Notes: a model not told the origin generated them from the letters alone. A stretch of DNA of 64,000 nt from Enoplolaimus lenunculus (GCA_030248215.1 JASANG010004025.1:124001-188000); one strand, 5' to 3'; counted from the stretch's first letter, positions 1 through 12,321 are shown. Made by a program: numbers and translations.

Positions 1-1070
1 ATGAATTGCCGACCATTCATTTCCGACACTGGTGTTGATGAAATGATGAAAGTTTTTTGGGCATCATGTTGTTTTGAGGTTTTTTAATAATGCGCTGCAC
101 ACAGGGTTAGGCATAGTTCAAATCTTTCTTACCACATAGCATATGATGATGCCTACTTGCGGTTTTAACGACTCTACTTTTAACCAGTTCAGTATTAATA
201 TGTGCACAGGTGATCCTGAGATTTTGTATTTGTTAGTTGAGTGTGTAGGCCTGCATGGCCTTGAATGCCATTAAGCATGATTTACTATGGTTATGATGGT
301 GTTTGAATGGTAATTGGTTTTTTGAAGCTGAATTTTTCCAGAATAGTGGCTAGAAACATACTTAACCTATAAGCGAATGGTGTTTCCGTCTCAAAAACTT
401 TACTTTTGCAACGTTATTGTCTTGTGTGTTTCACTATCATATCAGCAGCAACAAGAATCGCTTTTTATTAACACGCCGGTTCTGACTGACGTCAATAATA
501 ACAATGATGGGTAAGTTGGCACTTGCGCAATTTAGACCTGTTATTCTATTTACTAATTCAAATTTGGTAAATTTCGAAATGAAGGCCTCAGGTAACATTT
601 TTCTGGTTTCTTTCTTTTCCAACTCTGCCACATTATAAATCAATCACGTAAATAATTTTATGATTTAGAACAACGTTTTTTCAGATTACTGAAAACAATT
701 GTATTTACCTGTTGTGTAGAATAGCGGTTTAAATATCTGACAAAGTGTTGCAAAAAATGGAGTACCATACTGCAAACACAAAGATATTTGAAGACAGCAG
801 CCTAAAGATTTAGTGCGAATGCTGGTAGTGTGATTCTGTTCGACCAAGTTGACATCGAAATTTATAACCCAAACTGATACTAGCAAATATGTAATACCTC
901 TGTCTACAGACGTGACCTGTCGACAATAATAAAGATGTATTTAAATACATAATATCTGAAACATTTTACAGAAAAATTTCTTGAAACGTAATATATCGTG
1001 AAAATATACAATCACAAACGTTTAGACTTGTCTTTATAATTTAGATAAATTAGTTATATTTTTGTTTTAG
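1..1070. other. Upstream region, no coding exon recognised
   Basis: AT-rich DNA before the first recognised NHE8 exon. Only short chance ORFs were seen and no repeat family of this window was recognised. The stretch ends in a strong splice acceptor (TTTTTGTTTTAG at 1059-1070), so an untranslated or short coding upstream exon may lie here or further left. I could not identify it. Confidence 0.5.
1059..1070 (+). promoter_or_regulatory. Splice acceptor preceding the first coding exon
   Basis: A pyrimidine-rich TTTTTGTTTTAG lies 25 bases before the first in-frame ATG (1096) of the NHE8 gene. It matches the acceptors of the internal introns of this gene, most of which end TTTAG. It means either a 5' UTR or coding intron lies upstream, or the site receives a spliced leader as in trans-splicing animals. 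The reading frame is closed by a TAG at 1051-1053, so the coding exon does not simply extend leftwards. Confidence 0.6.
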
Positions 1071-1095
1071 CTTGCGCAATGGATCCACGTCGGCT

Positions 1096-4000
1096 ATGGC
1101 CGCATCCAATACAAATGCCAGTGAAACCACACAGACTGAAGCCATGGTGTCCACTGCAGTTGTTCCTATTGTTGATGAGCCTGAAGAAGCCGCAGCTGAA
1201 GAACATCGCAGTTCGATGGCGATATTTTTCATACTTTTTGTTATTGGTAAGCTGGTAGCCAGCTTCAATTTGAAACCATATAAACACTTGCAATTTTTTG
1301 CAGTGGGGCAGCGACTCTGCGAGAACTTACAGCTGTCACATGTACATTACATTTGTATAGGTTTCTTTAAACCTTACTTATAATTATTATAAACGCAAAA
1401 TATTGAACAAAGTTAGCTATTTCTGGTTGTTTGAGTTTCCTCCTCGCTTATTGTTGCGTTAAATTACCTTTATCGAAATGCTGTCTATTACGTAAGTAGA
1501 ATCCTACATTTTAAATTCTGTTAGCAGTGATTAGTATTTGTTTGAATAATTTTAGTTCTGTCAATTTTGCTGGTACACGTGTTGTTGAAAACTCAATTTC
1601 ATTATTTGCCTGAGAGTGTGGCGATTATGTTTTTAGGTAAGATTATCTGTTGCGGAATTTATATACTGAAGTAGGTACAGCTATAAAACCTCTGGGGATT
1701 TATCGTTCCTGATGAAGTTAAAGTTGAAAATAAAGTACTTCTACTCATGGTTTTAAAAATGGTAGCATATAAAATAAATTCGTTTTCGCACCATTTTAAA
1801 GATATGTAGTACGTATGCAAAATGTAGAGAGTACATATCATCTGTGCGTGGGTAACAACACAATTTGGCTAAATTTGGACATGTTTATATTGTTAGATAT
1901 GTTCGTGGATTGGTATGGTTCTGACGAGGTATTTTATATATCAGATTATTATTAGTGGTTTAGGTACATTTATCGGTGCAATAGCAAAGTTGACAGGAAA
2001 AGACTGGACGGTATGTTTCTTATATAGTATGGTAACGAAGCTGAGTTACACAGTCTTGTATTCAAAATAACATGGATTGAGGTAAATATGGGGTGCTGGA
2101 ATGGGATTTTTTGTGGATCTTTATAATTCCCCCGCTCTTTGTGAATATCAGTATATCGTAACGTGAACAACTATGGTCGATTACAGAATTCTGCGTATAT
2201 TATTTATTGATGCAACTCACCTCAGGTATATATATGTAACACTGAACACTGTAACAGTTAGTTTCGCTGTTAACAGGATTTTATGCTTTGTGAACTTTTA
2301 CTCATTTCAGTCAGAAGAAGCGTTCTCGCCAAACATATTTTTCCTCGTTTTGTTGCCGCCGATTATTTTTGAATCTGGATACAATTTGCATAAAGTATGT
2401 GCGCGTTTATGTATTATATTTGTCATGGTTTAGATGTCAGTCCTGGTTTTTACCGTGGGGCGCCGTCCGTCACCCGTGCGGTGCCGTCCGGCGCTATACA
2501 TCTTAAAAATTTTGATGTCATCCGGCCCCGTACGTTAGTTTAAAGTTCAGGAATTAAATCTGCAGGAAAACTGTTGTATACGATTTTTAGTTCAATACAA
2601 AGGTAAATGCCTATTTATTGATATTCGCAGTTTGTTGTTTTAGGGTAACTTTTTTGCAAATATTGGGTCAATTTTGGTGTTTGCAATATTTGGAACGTTT
2701 ATCTCGTCAATGGTACTTGGAGGCGGAATCATTTTGCTTGGCGAGGTACGTCAAACCCCGTATCAGCGATAGTTAAAGACTCGAATTTTTAATAGTACGG
2801 TTTTTGAACATTTTTGATACAGCTAAAAAGATTTCAAAACAATTTAATTAGCTAAATGGTGTAAAGTATAAATGCTGTCCGACTTTACAAGATGTGACAA
2901 AAAGTTCAAATTATCAGAACTTGAGTTCGGGGATTTTCCAACAGTTTTACTTAAAATATAACATCAGACATAAAATATCCTGCCATTGCAACCGTAAACG
3001 TGGAAATTGACGTCACATGAATTAATCGAAACTTAAGCAAAAATCAGCAAATATAACTCGAAATATTCGAGCTTTAATATTGAAAGAGTTTGCTTAATAG
3101 TCTACGGCAAATGTTTTGCCGCTACATTTTAGGCAGATTTGATATACAAAATGAGTCCAGTCGAAGGTTTCGCGTTCGGTTCAATGATAAGCGCAGTTGA
3201 CCCGGTAGCAACATTGGCGATATTTCAAGCGATGAATGTTGATCCGATTTTGTATATGTTGGTATTTGGTGAATCTGTACTCAACGACGCGGTAGCGATT
3301 GTGTTGACAACGTGAGTTGTAGTTGTTGTTGGGCGACAGCTGGTCCAGGTTCACGGGAAGGAACAAATGGATATCTGACTCCGGTAAAATATCGACATGC
3401 GGATTCGGCTCCGGTATTCCACATTACGGAATATGTATTACTAAAAGGTTAAATAAAACTTTAGGACCAAAATCATAATCCACAACACCTATCAGCAATT
3501 GGCAATAGGGCGCAAATTTTGACCAATGGGATTAAGTTTATAAAATTTGGCATGTTTTATGCTTTTGCTGTTCTGTACCACTTAGATGAAATATTTCTTT
3601 ACATTGAGACAGTAGCTTGCCTGTTTTAAAACGTATCGCTAACTAGTAGGTGCAATAGCCGTTTGAGGAAGGTTTGGATTTGGATTCGGCAAAAAATTGT
3701 GGTTCGGAACTGGTTAATCCTGCAATGTTCGGCGATGTTTTTTCATTTTTAAGCAATAACAATTTTAAATAACTTGTTATATAAATCGATATTTTTTGTA
3801 TCAGGAAGCAAATCTCAGACAGAACTAAAGTCGGGTACGAAATAAATCAACGACTGATAGATATGCGGCTGGCTTTGCGTTGATATTCTGAAACAAATTA
3901 TAGATATATCTGAAATTTTCAACGTGGTAGGTTCGGTTTCGGATTCGGTAAATTAGCAATGGATTGGGATTCGGTCAAATCGTAGGTTCCGTGCCATCCT

Positions 4001-7000
4001 GGTCGTGCCCTATTTGATTTATATCGGTTGCCTTATTTTATAGAACTATTATGGAGCTTAATCAACCAGAAATGGCTTCATTATCAACATTTGAAGCGGT
4101 GTTCACAGGAATTGGACGTTTTTTCGCGATGTTTTTTGGTTCTGCCGCTCTCGGAGTCGCAGCTGCTTTAACTTCAGCGTTATTGTTGAAACACGTGGAT
4201 TTACGTAAAACACCCTCGCTTGAGTTTGGTATTATGTTGGTGTTTGCGTATTTGCCGTATGGACTCGCAGAAGGCTTACATTTGTCTGGTGAGCAAATGG
4301 AGAATGAGTTACTTGGAGGCTTTGGCGGTTCAGTTATTGAGACGAGCAGAGCTCTACCTGTATTCCCGTTATAGTGCGATTTCTATTCCAAATTTCGTCC
4401 AAGTTCAAGTTTTTGTAAAACAGTTAGAACGGAATATGATATTTCGAGACTAGTTCGTAGATGCAGGAACCATATTCGTAAATGGCTATAGTGTCCAGTG
4501 TTTGTTGTTTCGAATTTTGGGTGTGCGAAAAATTATGCCAGAATTTCTTCACCCGCGCTAAAGATTATTGCAATGTGCGAAAAACTTTATACCACACACA
4601 AAAACAAGTTATGAATGTAGCTATTGTCGGCTAGCGATAGGTTTTCAAGCTAGTGACTTGCACAGAAATAGAACATCAAAAACGCGACAACCAAGATACA
4701 AGAACTATTGTCAACTGGTGATTGGTGCTACACACATTAAGGATGCGGCCGCAGAGTCCGTTGATGCCCTGCGTGCATATTATGCAGTATTGAATTATGT
4801 TTCTATATTTGATATGTAGGTGAGAGATTAGGTTTTTGGTAATAACAATGCATTTTGTGTATTATTTGCAGGCATAATGGCAATACTGTTCTGCGGTATC
4901 GTAATGTCACACTATACTCATTTTAATCTCTCGCCGATCACCCAAATCAATATGCAAATGACGTTCCGGACACTCGCGTTTATGGCTGGTTAGTTTTGGT
5001 TTTTATATCCAGTATTTTATTAGTGGTGTTTGTTTTGAGGTTGGCAATTATGTTACGAATAAAGTATTGTAACACGCCGACAAGTACTCGAACTGAAAAT
5101 TAAGTGCATATTTCAACATAAACTAATACCGAGTCAGTTTAGTTTAATATATTTACAATTTGATTCCTACAACAAGTCTTTTACCATCAGCTGTGTGTAA
5201 TGGTTAGGGTTCATTTTTGCGGTTTTGGGGATGGTATGTTTGAGTCTGAGCCCGAGTTTGAAATAATTGTTTGCCAGTTTGTTTTAGAAACATGTGTATT
5301 CGCTTATTTGGGCCTTGCATTTTTCACTTTTCCGATTCTACACGTCGAACCTGTGTTTGTCACATGGACAGTGGTAAGTATCTACACGGGTTTTGTGCTC
5401 ACAAATTTCCTGCAGTTCTCGCGTTCTGGCAGTACAAAGTTTATACGACGCGATTTTTTGCAATTGAAAGTTTAGGTCAAGCTAGCGCTAAAGTTCTTCG
5501 GAAATCAACATTGTGTTTATTCTCGTTGTCTGCTTGAAGGATTTGTAACTTAATTTTAATTTGAATATCATGAAGTAACTCTTTGGAGACAGAAGATTTA
5601 AATCTAGGTTTCTCTGCTTGTTTCGATGGCTCTTATGGACTGTTTACATGTGCTCTTGGTGCAGCGACTGTAATTCCGAAACCAATATGAAAATGCGAGG
5701 TCTAAACTAGAACTAGAACGAAGTTTTATTGTCTTCTTAGCCGAGCAGCTATGAGATATGCTGTTATGTACATACTAATAGTGCCTTTTGTCAATGTCAA
5801 CTATAATGCATTTCCTGGCAAATTATAAAAGCTTACATTTTTGCGGATGTAAAATGAAAAATCCAGGTTAAATAGTAACTTTAATACAGTTGTAAACATA
5901 TACTTTGTGCGACCCGAATACTACCAACAGTGCGTAAATCTAGATGCTATATCCGGTCAACAAACAGATTGTGATAGAAAAATGTACTCTCCGACACCTG
6001 TTCAGGGATTCGGTAAAATTAACATCCTTTCGTTCCCTGTCCCTAAAATCCCCAAGTCCTTCTGTAGCCCAGTTTGCGGCATCCGTATTATCAACGTGGG
6101 CCATGAGTTTTAAACGTTTTGTTTTAGGTCTTATGTCTGTTTTCTCGTGCACTCAATATATTTCCGCTGTCGTGGTTTTTGAATCATTTCCGCGATCATG
6201 CGATTACAAAGAAAATGCAGTGTATTATGTGGTTTAGTGGTAAGTGTGACAGCCAAGGTAAATAAAAAATGTAAGATCATAATGAATTATTGTTGGCAAC
6301 CCATCAAAGAATTTATTACAATATTGTAATTATTTACCTATGCAGATTGGGCCCATGTAAAGATCAGGAACGGAGAGTTTTTCTGTGGCACTAGAATGGA
6401 GCAAGCTTAAGGTTTGTGTAATTTTTTTGCTTGGCTTAGGTTTAGGCTTATGAATATGCTCGTTCTTACCCTTAGGCATACGTTTAGGCTTAGTCTTAGG
6501 AATATGCTTATAATACTGCTCCGTTTTTGTTCTTTACATTGGCCACAGATTGAAGCAGTAATTTAGTAAGTTATCTCAAACGTCGATGTGATTATGCCGG
6601 TATTATGAAATTAGTGTATATATCGCTTATCACCCAATGGTGATATGACTTGTAACTTTGAAACTAGTGAATGATGCCGTAGGGGCTTTAGTTTGTCTAC
6701 GCGGAATCTTATCGGCCAAAGTACGATAGATGCCGAACACATTCGAGAATGCGGCTCAAATTATTCAGGGATTAAAACTTAATAATAGGAGTATTTGACG
6801 CATATATTACTCGATGTTGAAAGTAGTAGTGATTGCTTTGCAGGTCTTCGTGGCGCTATTGCTTTCGCGTTATCGCTTCATACAGCGTTTGAAGATAAAC
6901 ACACACGTCATGTTGTAATCACTGCAACACTGATATTAGTTGTTGTTACTACGGTATTACTGGGTGGATCTACGTTGCCGTTGACAAAGGTAAGTTTAAA

Positions 7001-9425
7001 TCGTGATATTTGAACAGGAAATCAGATTTTATTTTGGTTAAGGGTTTGAACAGGAAACCAGATTTTATTTTGTTTAAGGGTTTGAACGAAGAGATGTCGT
7101 ATGATTGAGTAGCTTCGAGAAGCGATATACATAAGAAGCAGTTAAATACATGGCTGTCATAGCCCGGCCTACTGTGAACGTGCGTTAATATTGTTATTTT
7201 TTAGTTTGGGTTTGAAAATAAAGTGAAACAACAGTATTAAACTTAGTGAATTATATGGTTTTGTGACGTTAATGAATGGGTTGTGATATAGGAAGCCTTT
7301 CTCGTTGAGTGTAGGGTTGTGTCTGGTCCTTGAATAAAGTGTTTGACAATGACTGCCAATGTTAGTGTTTTGCTTATTATGCCGAAAAAGTATGCGGTTC
7401 GGTTAAATTGTAGTCTGTGCTGAAATTATCTTATTACAGAATTACGACTGTAAGTTTGAAATTAGTACCAATTAAGGTAATCTGCTTATGAAACATTTTG
7501 TCACTGTTATTAAATTAATGGCGTTGACTTTGATCGATGCTGCAAAACTTGAGCAAAATTTCGACTAAAGAGTGAAAGTCGGAGTCAAGCCATACAGTCG
7601 CGAACAGAATGAAGTGCGGAGTAATTGCGATTCCATTGCATTGATTGTAATCGTGTTTACAAGCGGTTGAAATTTAATAAGCAGTTCCGATCGTGATTGC
7701 GAACGATTTCGTGCAAAAAACGAACCTTTGCGATCAAAACTACGATTTTTGAATGCAATTGCGATTGCACATAATTCTCTCCATGACTGCATCTCTGCAA
7801 CCCAAACAATATTAAATTTTAGTTTCTTGAGCGTCGTTCTGCTGCTCCGAATCGCCGTGAACAACGCAGGCGAAGACGCAAACAACGCTCGAGCAGATCT
7901 TCTTTGAGCGGAGATGAGCGGCCTTCGCTTATTAAGACACAAGGCATCGTAAGTCACTTCTTGCTCTAGGGCTTGTTTTAGCGGAAAATATTTCAGTGTT
8001 GCTGAAATAGACATTGCTGGAGGTTTTAAAAATTTACTTATCCTGGCTACATTTTTTCACGGCGAGACACGGTTTTTCAGCTTGTTTGAATCTTGTCTGG
8101 CTGTAAGATCGAGGCTTGCACAATTTATTTTTCGCCCGTTTCAAAATGTATTATTGAATTTGCGATAAGGCTGTGTACTTATTTAAATTTTCAGCTGGTT
8201 AATGTGTAACTTTGAAAGAGCTTATAAGATTGAGAATGGTACATTTTGTTGGCTTCGATGAAACATTTCACAAAGTCATTCAATATTTTAGGGCGGTACC
8301 ATTGAAGCGCGGGTACTCACTGAGCTGAGTGAATCAGAATCTGGTGGCGCGCTGTCTGCTGCGGAAACGTTTTCACCGAAAAGATTTTCTAAAAACCAGT
8401 CAGCAAAACCACCGAGGCCGTTAACAACTGCAACAACAGTGAGACCTGTAACGGCAAGAGAAAAAGGTTTCGCTCGTATCGATAATCTCTATTTGAGACC
8501 ATTTTTCACACGGAAATTTACGTCACAGGTTAGTTTTGTCATGATTGCGCGTCATAGCGGACTGAAAATATACTGAACAAGGTATGAATGTGTAAATCTC
8601 AACACGAGCCTAAGTCTAGACGAATGTTTAACGCATACTATGGTGCGGATTGTTGTTCTATACAGTAGGCGGAATTATGTATAGAATAGGATTTATTGGT
8701 TCAGAGATTTGGTGTACCTTTGTCGTTTTCAAGATTTATTAATCTCTGAAATCTAACACAGCTTTCGCATTTGATTTATTGTATCTGCAAGCAGGGCTTG
8801 TGATCCAGCATGAATTTTTAAGTTGTTGCTTTCAATGAGTTGTTGGTTAGGAAAATTGGCTGGTGGGCGGCGCGTATGTCCTTTCCTTTTCCTATAGCTT
8901 AGCAACGTGCAGTGCGTGGTAAAGGTCTACACGTCTACTCCTAAACCAATTTTAGCGCTGTTTTTTGGTATACCGGTACTTTCACAACAGGTCCAAATTC
9001 CAAGTTTTCCGAATAACTGGATAGGCACTGTGTTGCTTGTAGTTTTTATAGTATAATTAATATAGTGTTATTACTTGTAGGAAAAACGAGAAAGCACAGT
9101 GCATTTAACGGAACTTGCGTTACAGTGGTATCAAGAAGCTCAGTCAGAGGATTCGAACTTTGATGATGATGAGGATGGTAATAATAATAATAATAATTTG
9201 TTGAAAAATGATGTCATTGGAAACGGAAATTCTACTACAAGCACTGCGTTACTTGGTAATCAGGAGCACGAAACTGGTGATGTTATTCCATTGATAGACA
9301 ACCAACAACGAACAAAATTGGCCCCGAAGAGTGGCAGTGCGAAAAAACGGCCAACGTTTGCGGGTAACATTCGTCAGGAAGGCAGTGAACAAGGTTTGAA
9401 TCGTTTAATTGTGGTTGATGAGTAG
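1096..9425 (+). CDS. SLC9A8: Na+/H+ exchanger, NHE8 (SLC9A8) type, 14 exons
   Basis: Electroneutral Na+(K+)/H+ antiporter of the CPA1 family; animal NHE8 acts in Golgi/endosomal and apical membranes to set luminal pH. Exons: 1096-1246, 1556-1636, 1964-2010, 2311-2394, 2644-2745, 3133-3311, 4044-4288, 4872-4988, 5288-5373, 6128-6239, 6844-6989, 7823-7948, 8292-8528, 9081-9425. All junctions are GT-AG and keep one frame of 685 codons plus TAG. Diagnostic motifs: [15 protein letters not shown] (exon 4), ISAVDPVA and [10 protein letters not shown] with N206-D207 of the ion site (exon 6), [13 protein letters not shown] and [10 protein letters not shown] (exon 7), [13 protein letters not shown] (exon 8), [10 protein letters not shown] (exon 9), [10 protein letters not shown] (exon 10), [12 protein letters not shown] (exon 11), [10 protein letters not shown] (exon 13). 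The match to vertebrate NHE8 is clear from memory of that family. The tail has an arginine-rich exon 12 and an acidic, Asn-rich C-terminus longer than in vertebrates. The start is uncertain: ATG 1096 is the first in-frame ATG, but an upstream exon is possible. Confidence 0.93.
2450..2535. repeat. Family M fragment (CCGTCCGTCACC-rich) in NHE8 intron 4
   Basis: A GC-rich patch in an AT-rich intron, made of degenerate iterations of GCCGTCCGTCACC and GTGCGGTGCCGTCC. Similar CGTCCGTCACCGT-like sequence recurs at 46566-46709 and 48740-48890, so this looks like part of a dispersed foldback repeat. No termini were identified. Confidence 0.4.
3312..4043. other. NHE8 intron 6 with iterated GGATTCGG-type motifs
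   Basis: This intron carries scattered GGATTCGG, GCTCCGG and GGTTCGG motifs (for example near 3398, 3680, 3930 and 3970). They resemble the CCGGTTCCGGTA-rich patches at about 13555-13625, 19150-19240, 20690 and 56290-56345. It is probably a diverged repeat; no ends are visible. Confidence 0.3.
6351..6544 (+). mobile_element. Family A foldback element (TTAGGC-bearing), copy A1, in NHE8 intron 10
   Basis: Starts GCCCATGTAAAGATCAGGAA and ends TTTGTTCTTTACATTGGCC, so the ends are inverted repeats. The interior has AAGCTTAAGG and then TTAGGC-type hexamers in one orientation with GAATATGCTC and GAATATGCTT spacers. It has no coding capacity. This is the only clear dense-family element inside the NHE8 gene. 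Confidence 0.75.
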
Positions 9426-9463
9426 TGTGTTGTGCCTTTCACGGTGTTGCGGTCGGTAAGAGG

Positions 9464-9586
9464 GCAGATCCAGAGGTGGAGATGGCAAGACACCCCATCT
9501 TGAGAATTTTTAATGAATAAAATGATAAGAACCCTATTTTACAAACTTTTACTTTTGTGCCACGAAAATTTCACTTGGATTCTAGT
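9464..9586 (+). mobile_element. Family H (hAT-like) fragment H1 in the NHE8 3' UTR region
   Basis: Begins GCAGATCCAGAGGTGG and contains AAAATGATAAGAACCCTATT, as in the longer H copies at 35426, 49641 and 57732. It starts 38 bases after the NHE8 stop codon. The likely polyadenylation hexamer of the gene lies inside it. Confidence 0.55.
9516..9521 (+). terminator. Candidate polyadenylation signal AATAAA of NHE8
   Basis: AATAAA lies about 90 bases after the NHE8 stop codon, within the H1 repeat fragment. It is the nearest canonical hexamer I saw downstream. If used, the 3' end signal of the gene is supplied by a transposon remnant. The hexamer can occur by chance in AT-rich DNA. Confidence 0.4.
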
Positions 9587-10230
9587 GCGCCGCTCACAGC
9601 CACTATTTCGGTCGGACGATAGGAGCAGGGTTGTAGTAGCCAAGATTTTAAAAAAGGGCTCGCCTTTTGTGAATATTTCGTAGGGGATTTTGTGTTCCTG
9701 ACTGCTGAAGTAATGTTTCTAAAGCCCGAGACGAAAATATAAGTTGCCGTTGCCATCCTTCGGACGCCCTTAGTCATCGTAAGTCGGAGATATTTTTGAT
9801 AGTATTCAAAGAATATTAATGTGTTATCTTTGCATTCTCAAGACTTTTTGCTACACAATTCAGTACCAAGTCTTGGTTGCTTGGTTGCAAGTCTTTAGAT
9901 CGATTACAGTAACCGCATCGATTGTATGGCTGAATGCCAGAATATTCCAGTTGTACCACCCAATGATTGCATCCAGAGTTTTGAATTCAGGGGTCCTACC
10001 AACGCCTTTGCCCCAGCTGAAATGAAAACCAACGTTTTGTGTTAAGATTTAGTACTAAAGTAAAATGAAATTTTTGGGTCTTCACTGGTCGAAAGTGTAT
10101 CGTATTATGGATTAACAGAGGAGACAAAGTATTGGAAAGACGAGGATTGTAGAATTGTTGTTATTGTAATTGAGAGCATTGCGTTTTACTTCGTGTAGGT
10201 TTTATATGGGCTTCTTTTGTTACGAATTTG
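9587..10230. other. Intergenic, nothing recognised
   Basis: About 640 bases between the NHE8 3' end and family A copy A2. Only ORFs of 68 codons or less were seen, with no resemblance to any family, no repeat of this window and no RNA gene. Confidence 0.5.
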
Positions 10231-10408
10231 GGCCCAAGTAAAGGTTAGTGGCGGAACGGTTTTTGTGACACTGGAATAGAGTAAGCTTCAGTTTCAGACG
10301 AATTTTTTGCTTAGCTTACGCTTAGGTATTTTTGCATTCTTACGCCTAGGCTTAGGCTTACGAATATGCTTATACTAAACTGTTCCGCCCCTTTTCTACA
10401 CATCGGCC
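10231..10408 (+). mobile_element. Family A element, copy A2
   Basis: Starts GGCCCAAGTAAAGGTTAGTG and ends GTTCCGCC ... ACACATCGGCC, with imperfect inverted ends. The interior has TTAGGC hexamers and GAATATGCTTATAC next to the right end, as in other A copies. Confidence 0.7.
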
Positions 10409-11395
10409 AGAATTTAGAACATTCGCTCGTTGCGAATGCTGCTTTTCGCTTGGTTTATTTACATGACACTCATATATGTCTGTGATATTGTTCATTGTGA
10501 TTGATTATACGCTAATATGAGTTTCAGGTATATGAACAAATCTTGGTATTGCGGCACGTTGTTTGCGTTCGGATCAAACCAAAAATGTCACAAATTTTGT
10601 AAATAAGTAGAACTGGTACTAAAAAAGTTATAGAGCTTACAGGTTCGCGTAGGATTAATGAAGTTTGTAGGTACTTTTCACAATATTGGAAGACGTAAGA
10701 TTTTTTGGGCGAGATGGCTTGTGTTCTTTGTCAGTTTTAAATTCTGGTTGTGGAATAATTAATTTTTTGTTTTCTGCTAATGTGTTGGGGCTTTGTATCT
10801 ACGGATGGTATTAATGGCGAAAACGAATGGTATTCAAATTAACAGAAAACGGATATTTAATCAAACAGTTTAAGAGATGATTTATTTTTCTAACGAATGC
10901 AGTGTTGACGTATGCAAATCGTTTTACGCGGCTAAGTAAAACTTGTATAGAAAATTAGCGAGTGAACCCAAACCTTTCGAGGTTATCAATGAATTGCCGT
11001 TTTGATTTTAAATCGAAGAATTGTGTGCATCTGTTTTAGAAAACTGAATTATTTATATTGCGTTTAGAAAGTACTACATAAAAGCAAACCCAATAATTTG
11101 TATGTATTGTATATGTAACTCTAGTATAATGCTGTTTCGAAAGCTTTTCGCTGCGACTCACTAAACGTTTCCTAATTTGCGCAATTCGCGATCAGTGTTC
11201 AGCGTAAAACTAGAATCTGGATCAACACACAAGCGGCTCCTACAGGATATGTTGAACAGTGCTAAAATGAGAGCAAATGACAAGTAAACGTCATCTTACA
11301 ATGTCCTCGGAAGTTTTAGGCAACGCAAAGCGTCGTTGATTAATAATCGTTGAGAATCCTGTGGATACGGAACAAGTCGGAGAAGTGAGCATTGA
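10409..11395. other. Intergenic, nothing recognised
   Basis: Nearly 1 kb of AT-rich sequence without a recognisable gene, RNA or family repeat. It ends where base composition rises and long open frames on both strands begin (11.4-12.3 kb). Confidence 0.45.
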
Positions 11396-11452
11396 AATCT
11401 ACTGCGGAAGAGGTTTACTCCAACAATTAATTCCGGCAGACGTACGCTTGCA

Positions 11453-11890
11453 ATGCGATACTCTTTACAAGTCCTGAATGCAGACATAACTTCGCAGTTT
11501 CCTAGCAGTCAAAATCCTACTGCGAGAAGCCGGTTTATGTCGCCCGAAATGCTGCCTACAATGACAAAAGTGCTATTCGATAAGGAAAACAATGAAAAAG
11601 TCGCCATAATGCGCAAGAAATTTTGTTTAAATGATATTGCCTCCTCAGATGCTCCACAGCAATGTGATGCTCTTCGCAGGACCGGGGTGAAGTCATGGCT
11701 TTTTCTTCCTATTATTGCACAGGCAAGAAAACAAGGTCTTACAGTGGCGCCATATGTATTTGAAAAAGCAAAGCGACTGCGACCTACAATTGATGATGCG
11801 CCGTTAACATTTAAAGCACAATCGGAAGACACACACTGCAACAAATGTGTGGAAGAGGTCAATTTGATCCGCGAAAGGTCAACAAATTAG
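11453..11890 (+). CDS. 145-codon ORF of unknown nature (possible relic)
   Basis: Single open frame, also open upstream to 11396, with a hydrophilic, evenly mixed composition. It has Cys-x2-Cys near the C-terminus (HCNKC) and the stretch KENNEKVAIMRKK in the first half. I do not recognise a family. It is one of the longest non-repetitive ORFs outside the two genes, and it abuts a transposase-like ORF on the opposite strand (11887-12321). It could be a second protein of the same dead transposon, a small gene, or chance. Other plus frames here also read protein-like for short runs, which argues for decayed coding DNA. Confidence 0.3.
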   Translation: MRYSLQVLNADITSQFPSSQNPTARSRFMSPEMLPTMTKVLFDKENNEKVAIMRKKFCLNDIASSDAPQQCDALRRTGVKSWLFLPIIAQARKQGLTVAPYVFEKAKRLRPTIDDAPLTFKAQSEDTHCNKCVEEVNLIRERSTN

Positions 11891-12321
11891 CGTTTCCGAT
11901 ACCAGAATATTCGAACAACCCGAAGTAGGTCCAGGTCGACCTTGATGCGGCGCAAAATAACATATAATGTTAACACCCATGAATGCGTGTCACATATATA
12001 CACCAGTACCTCTCCAGTGCATTTCAGCGTACAGCCGTGAAATGCAACATGGTAGCACCCAGAAGGACATTCATCATACACCAATAGCGTACAGTCAACA
12101 ATGGCGCCAAAAATAATATCGGTCAGCAAAATGAAATCGATCCGGTTGTCTAGAATATCGGGATACATCCACAAAGACGAGAATCTGATGAGAATTTGGG
12201 CTGAATTAACCAGCGGTCTGGGCCATCGGGATACATCCACAAAACAGAAAAACTGATGAGTCTTCGTTACGATAAGGCCAGTCATTCTTGAAGTGTATCC
12301 CATGACAACCTCAAACCCCAC
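11887..12321 (-). pseudogene. Possible DDE-transposase relic (PIF/Harbinger or DDE_Tnp_4-like)
   Basis: Open frame of 144 codons. Residues 71-78 read FGAIVDCT, followed after about 25 residues by FHGCTLKCTGEVLVYI and then DLDLLR at 129-134. This spacing recalls the catalytic core of DDE_Tnp_4-type transposases: an Asp in a 'GAIVDGT' strand, a 'YSG.K..HTLK..V.V' block and a 'G..HD..LL' block. The match is from memory and partial. The remaining catalytic residues were not found and the frame ends soon after, so it is at best a fragment. A local repeat of about 20 bases (near 12158 and 12226) lies within it. Confidence 0.3.

Noticed and set aside
2173-2433. 86-codon plus ORF as a separate small gene
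   Set aside because: Its second half is NHE8 exon 4 (2311-2394), bounded by an acceptor and donor; the upstream part is intron.
7565-8014. 149-codon minus ORF
   Set aside because: It is antisense to NHE8 exon 12, whose arginine-rich codons leave the other strand open. The exon is supported by splice sites and frame.
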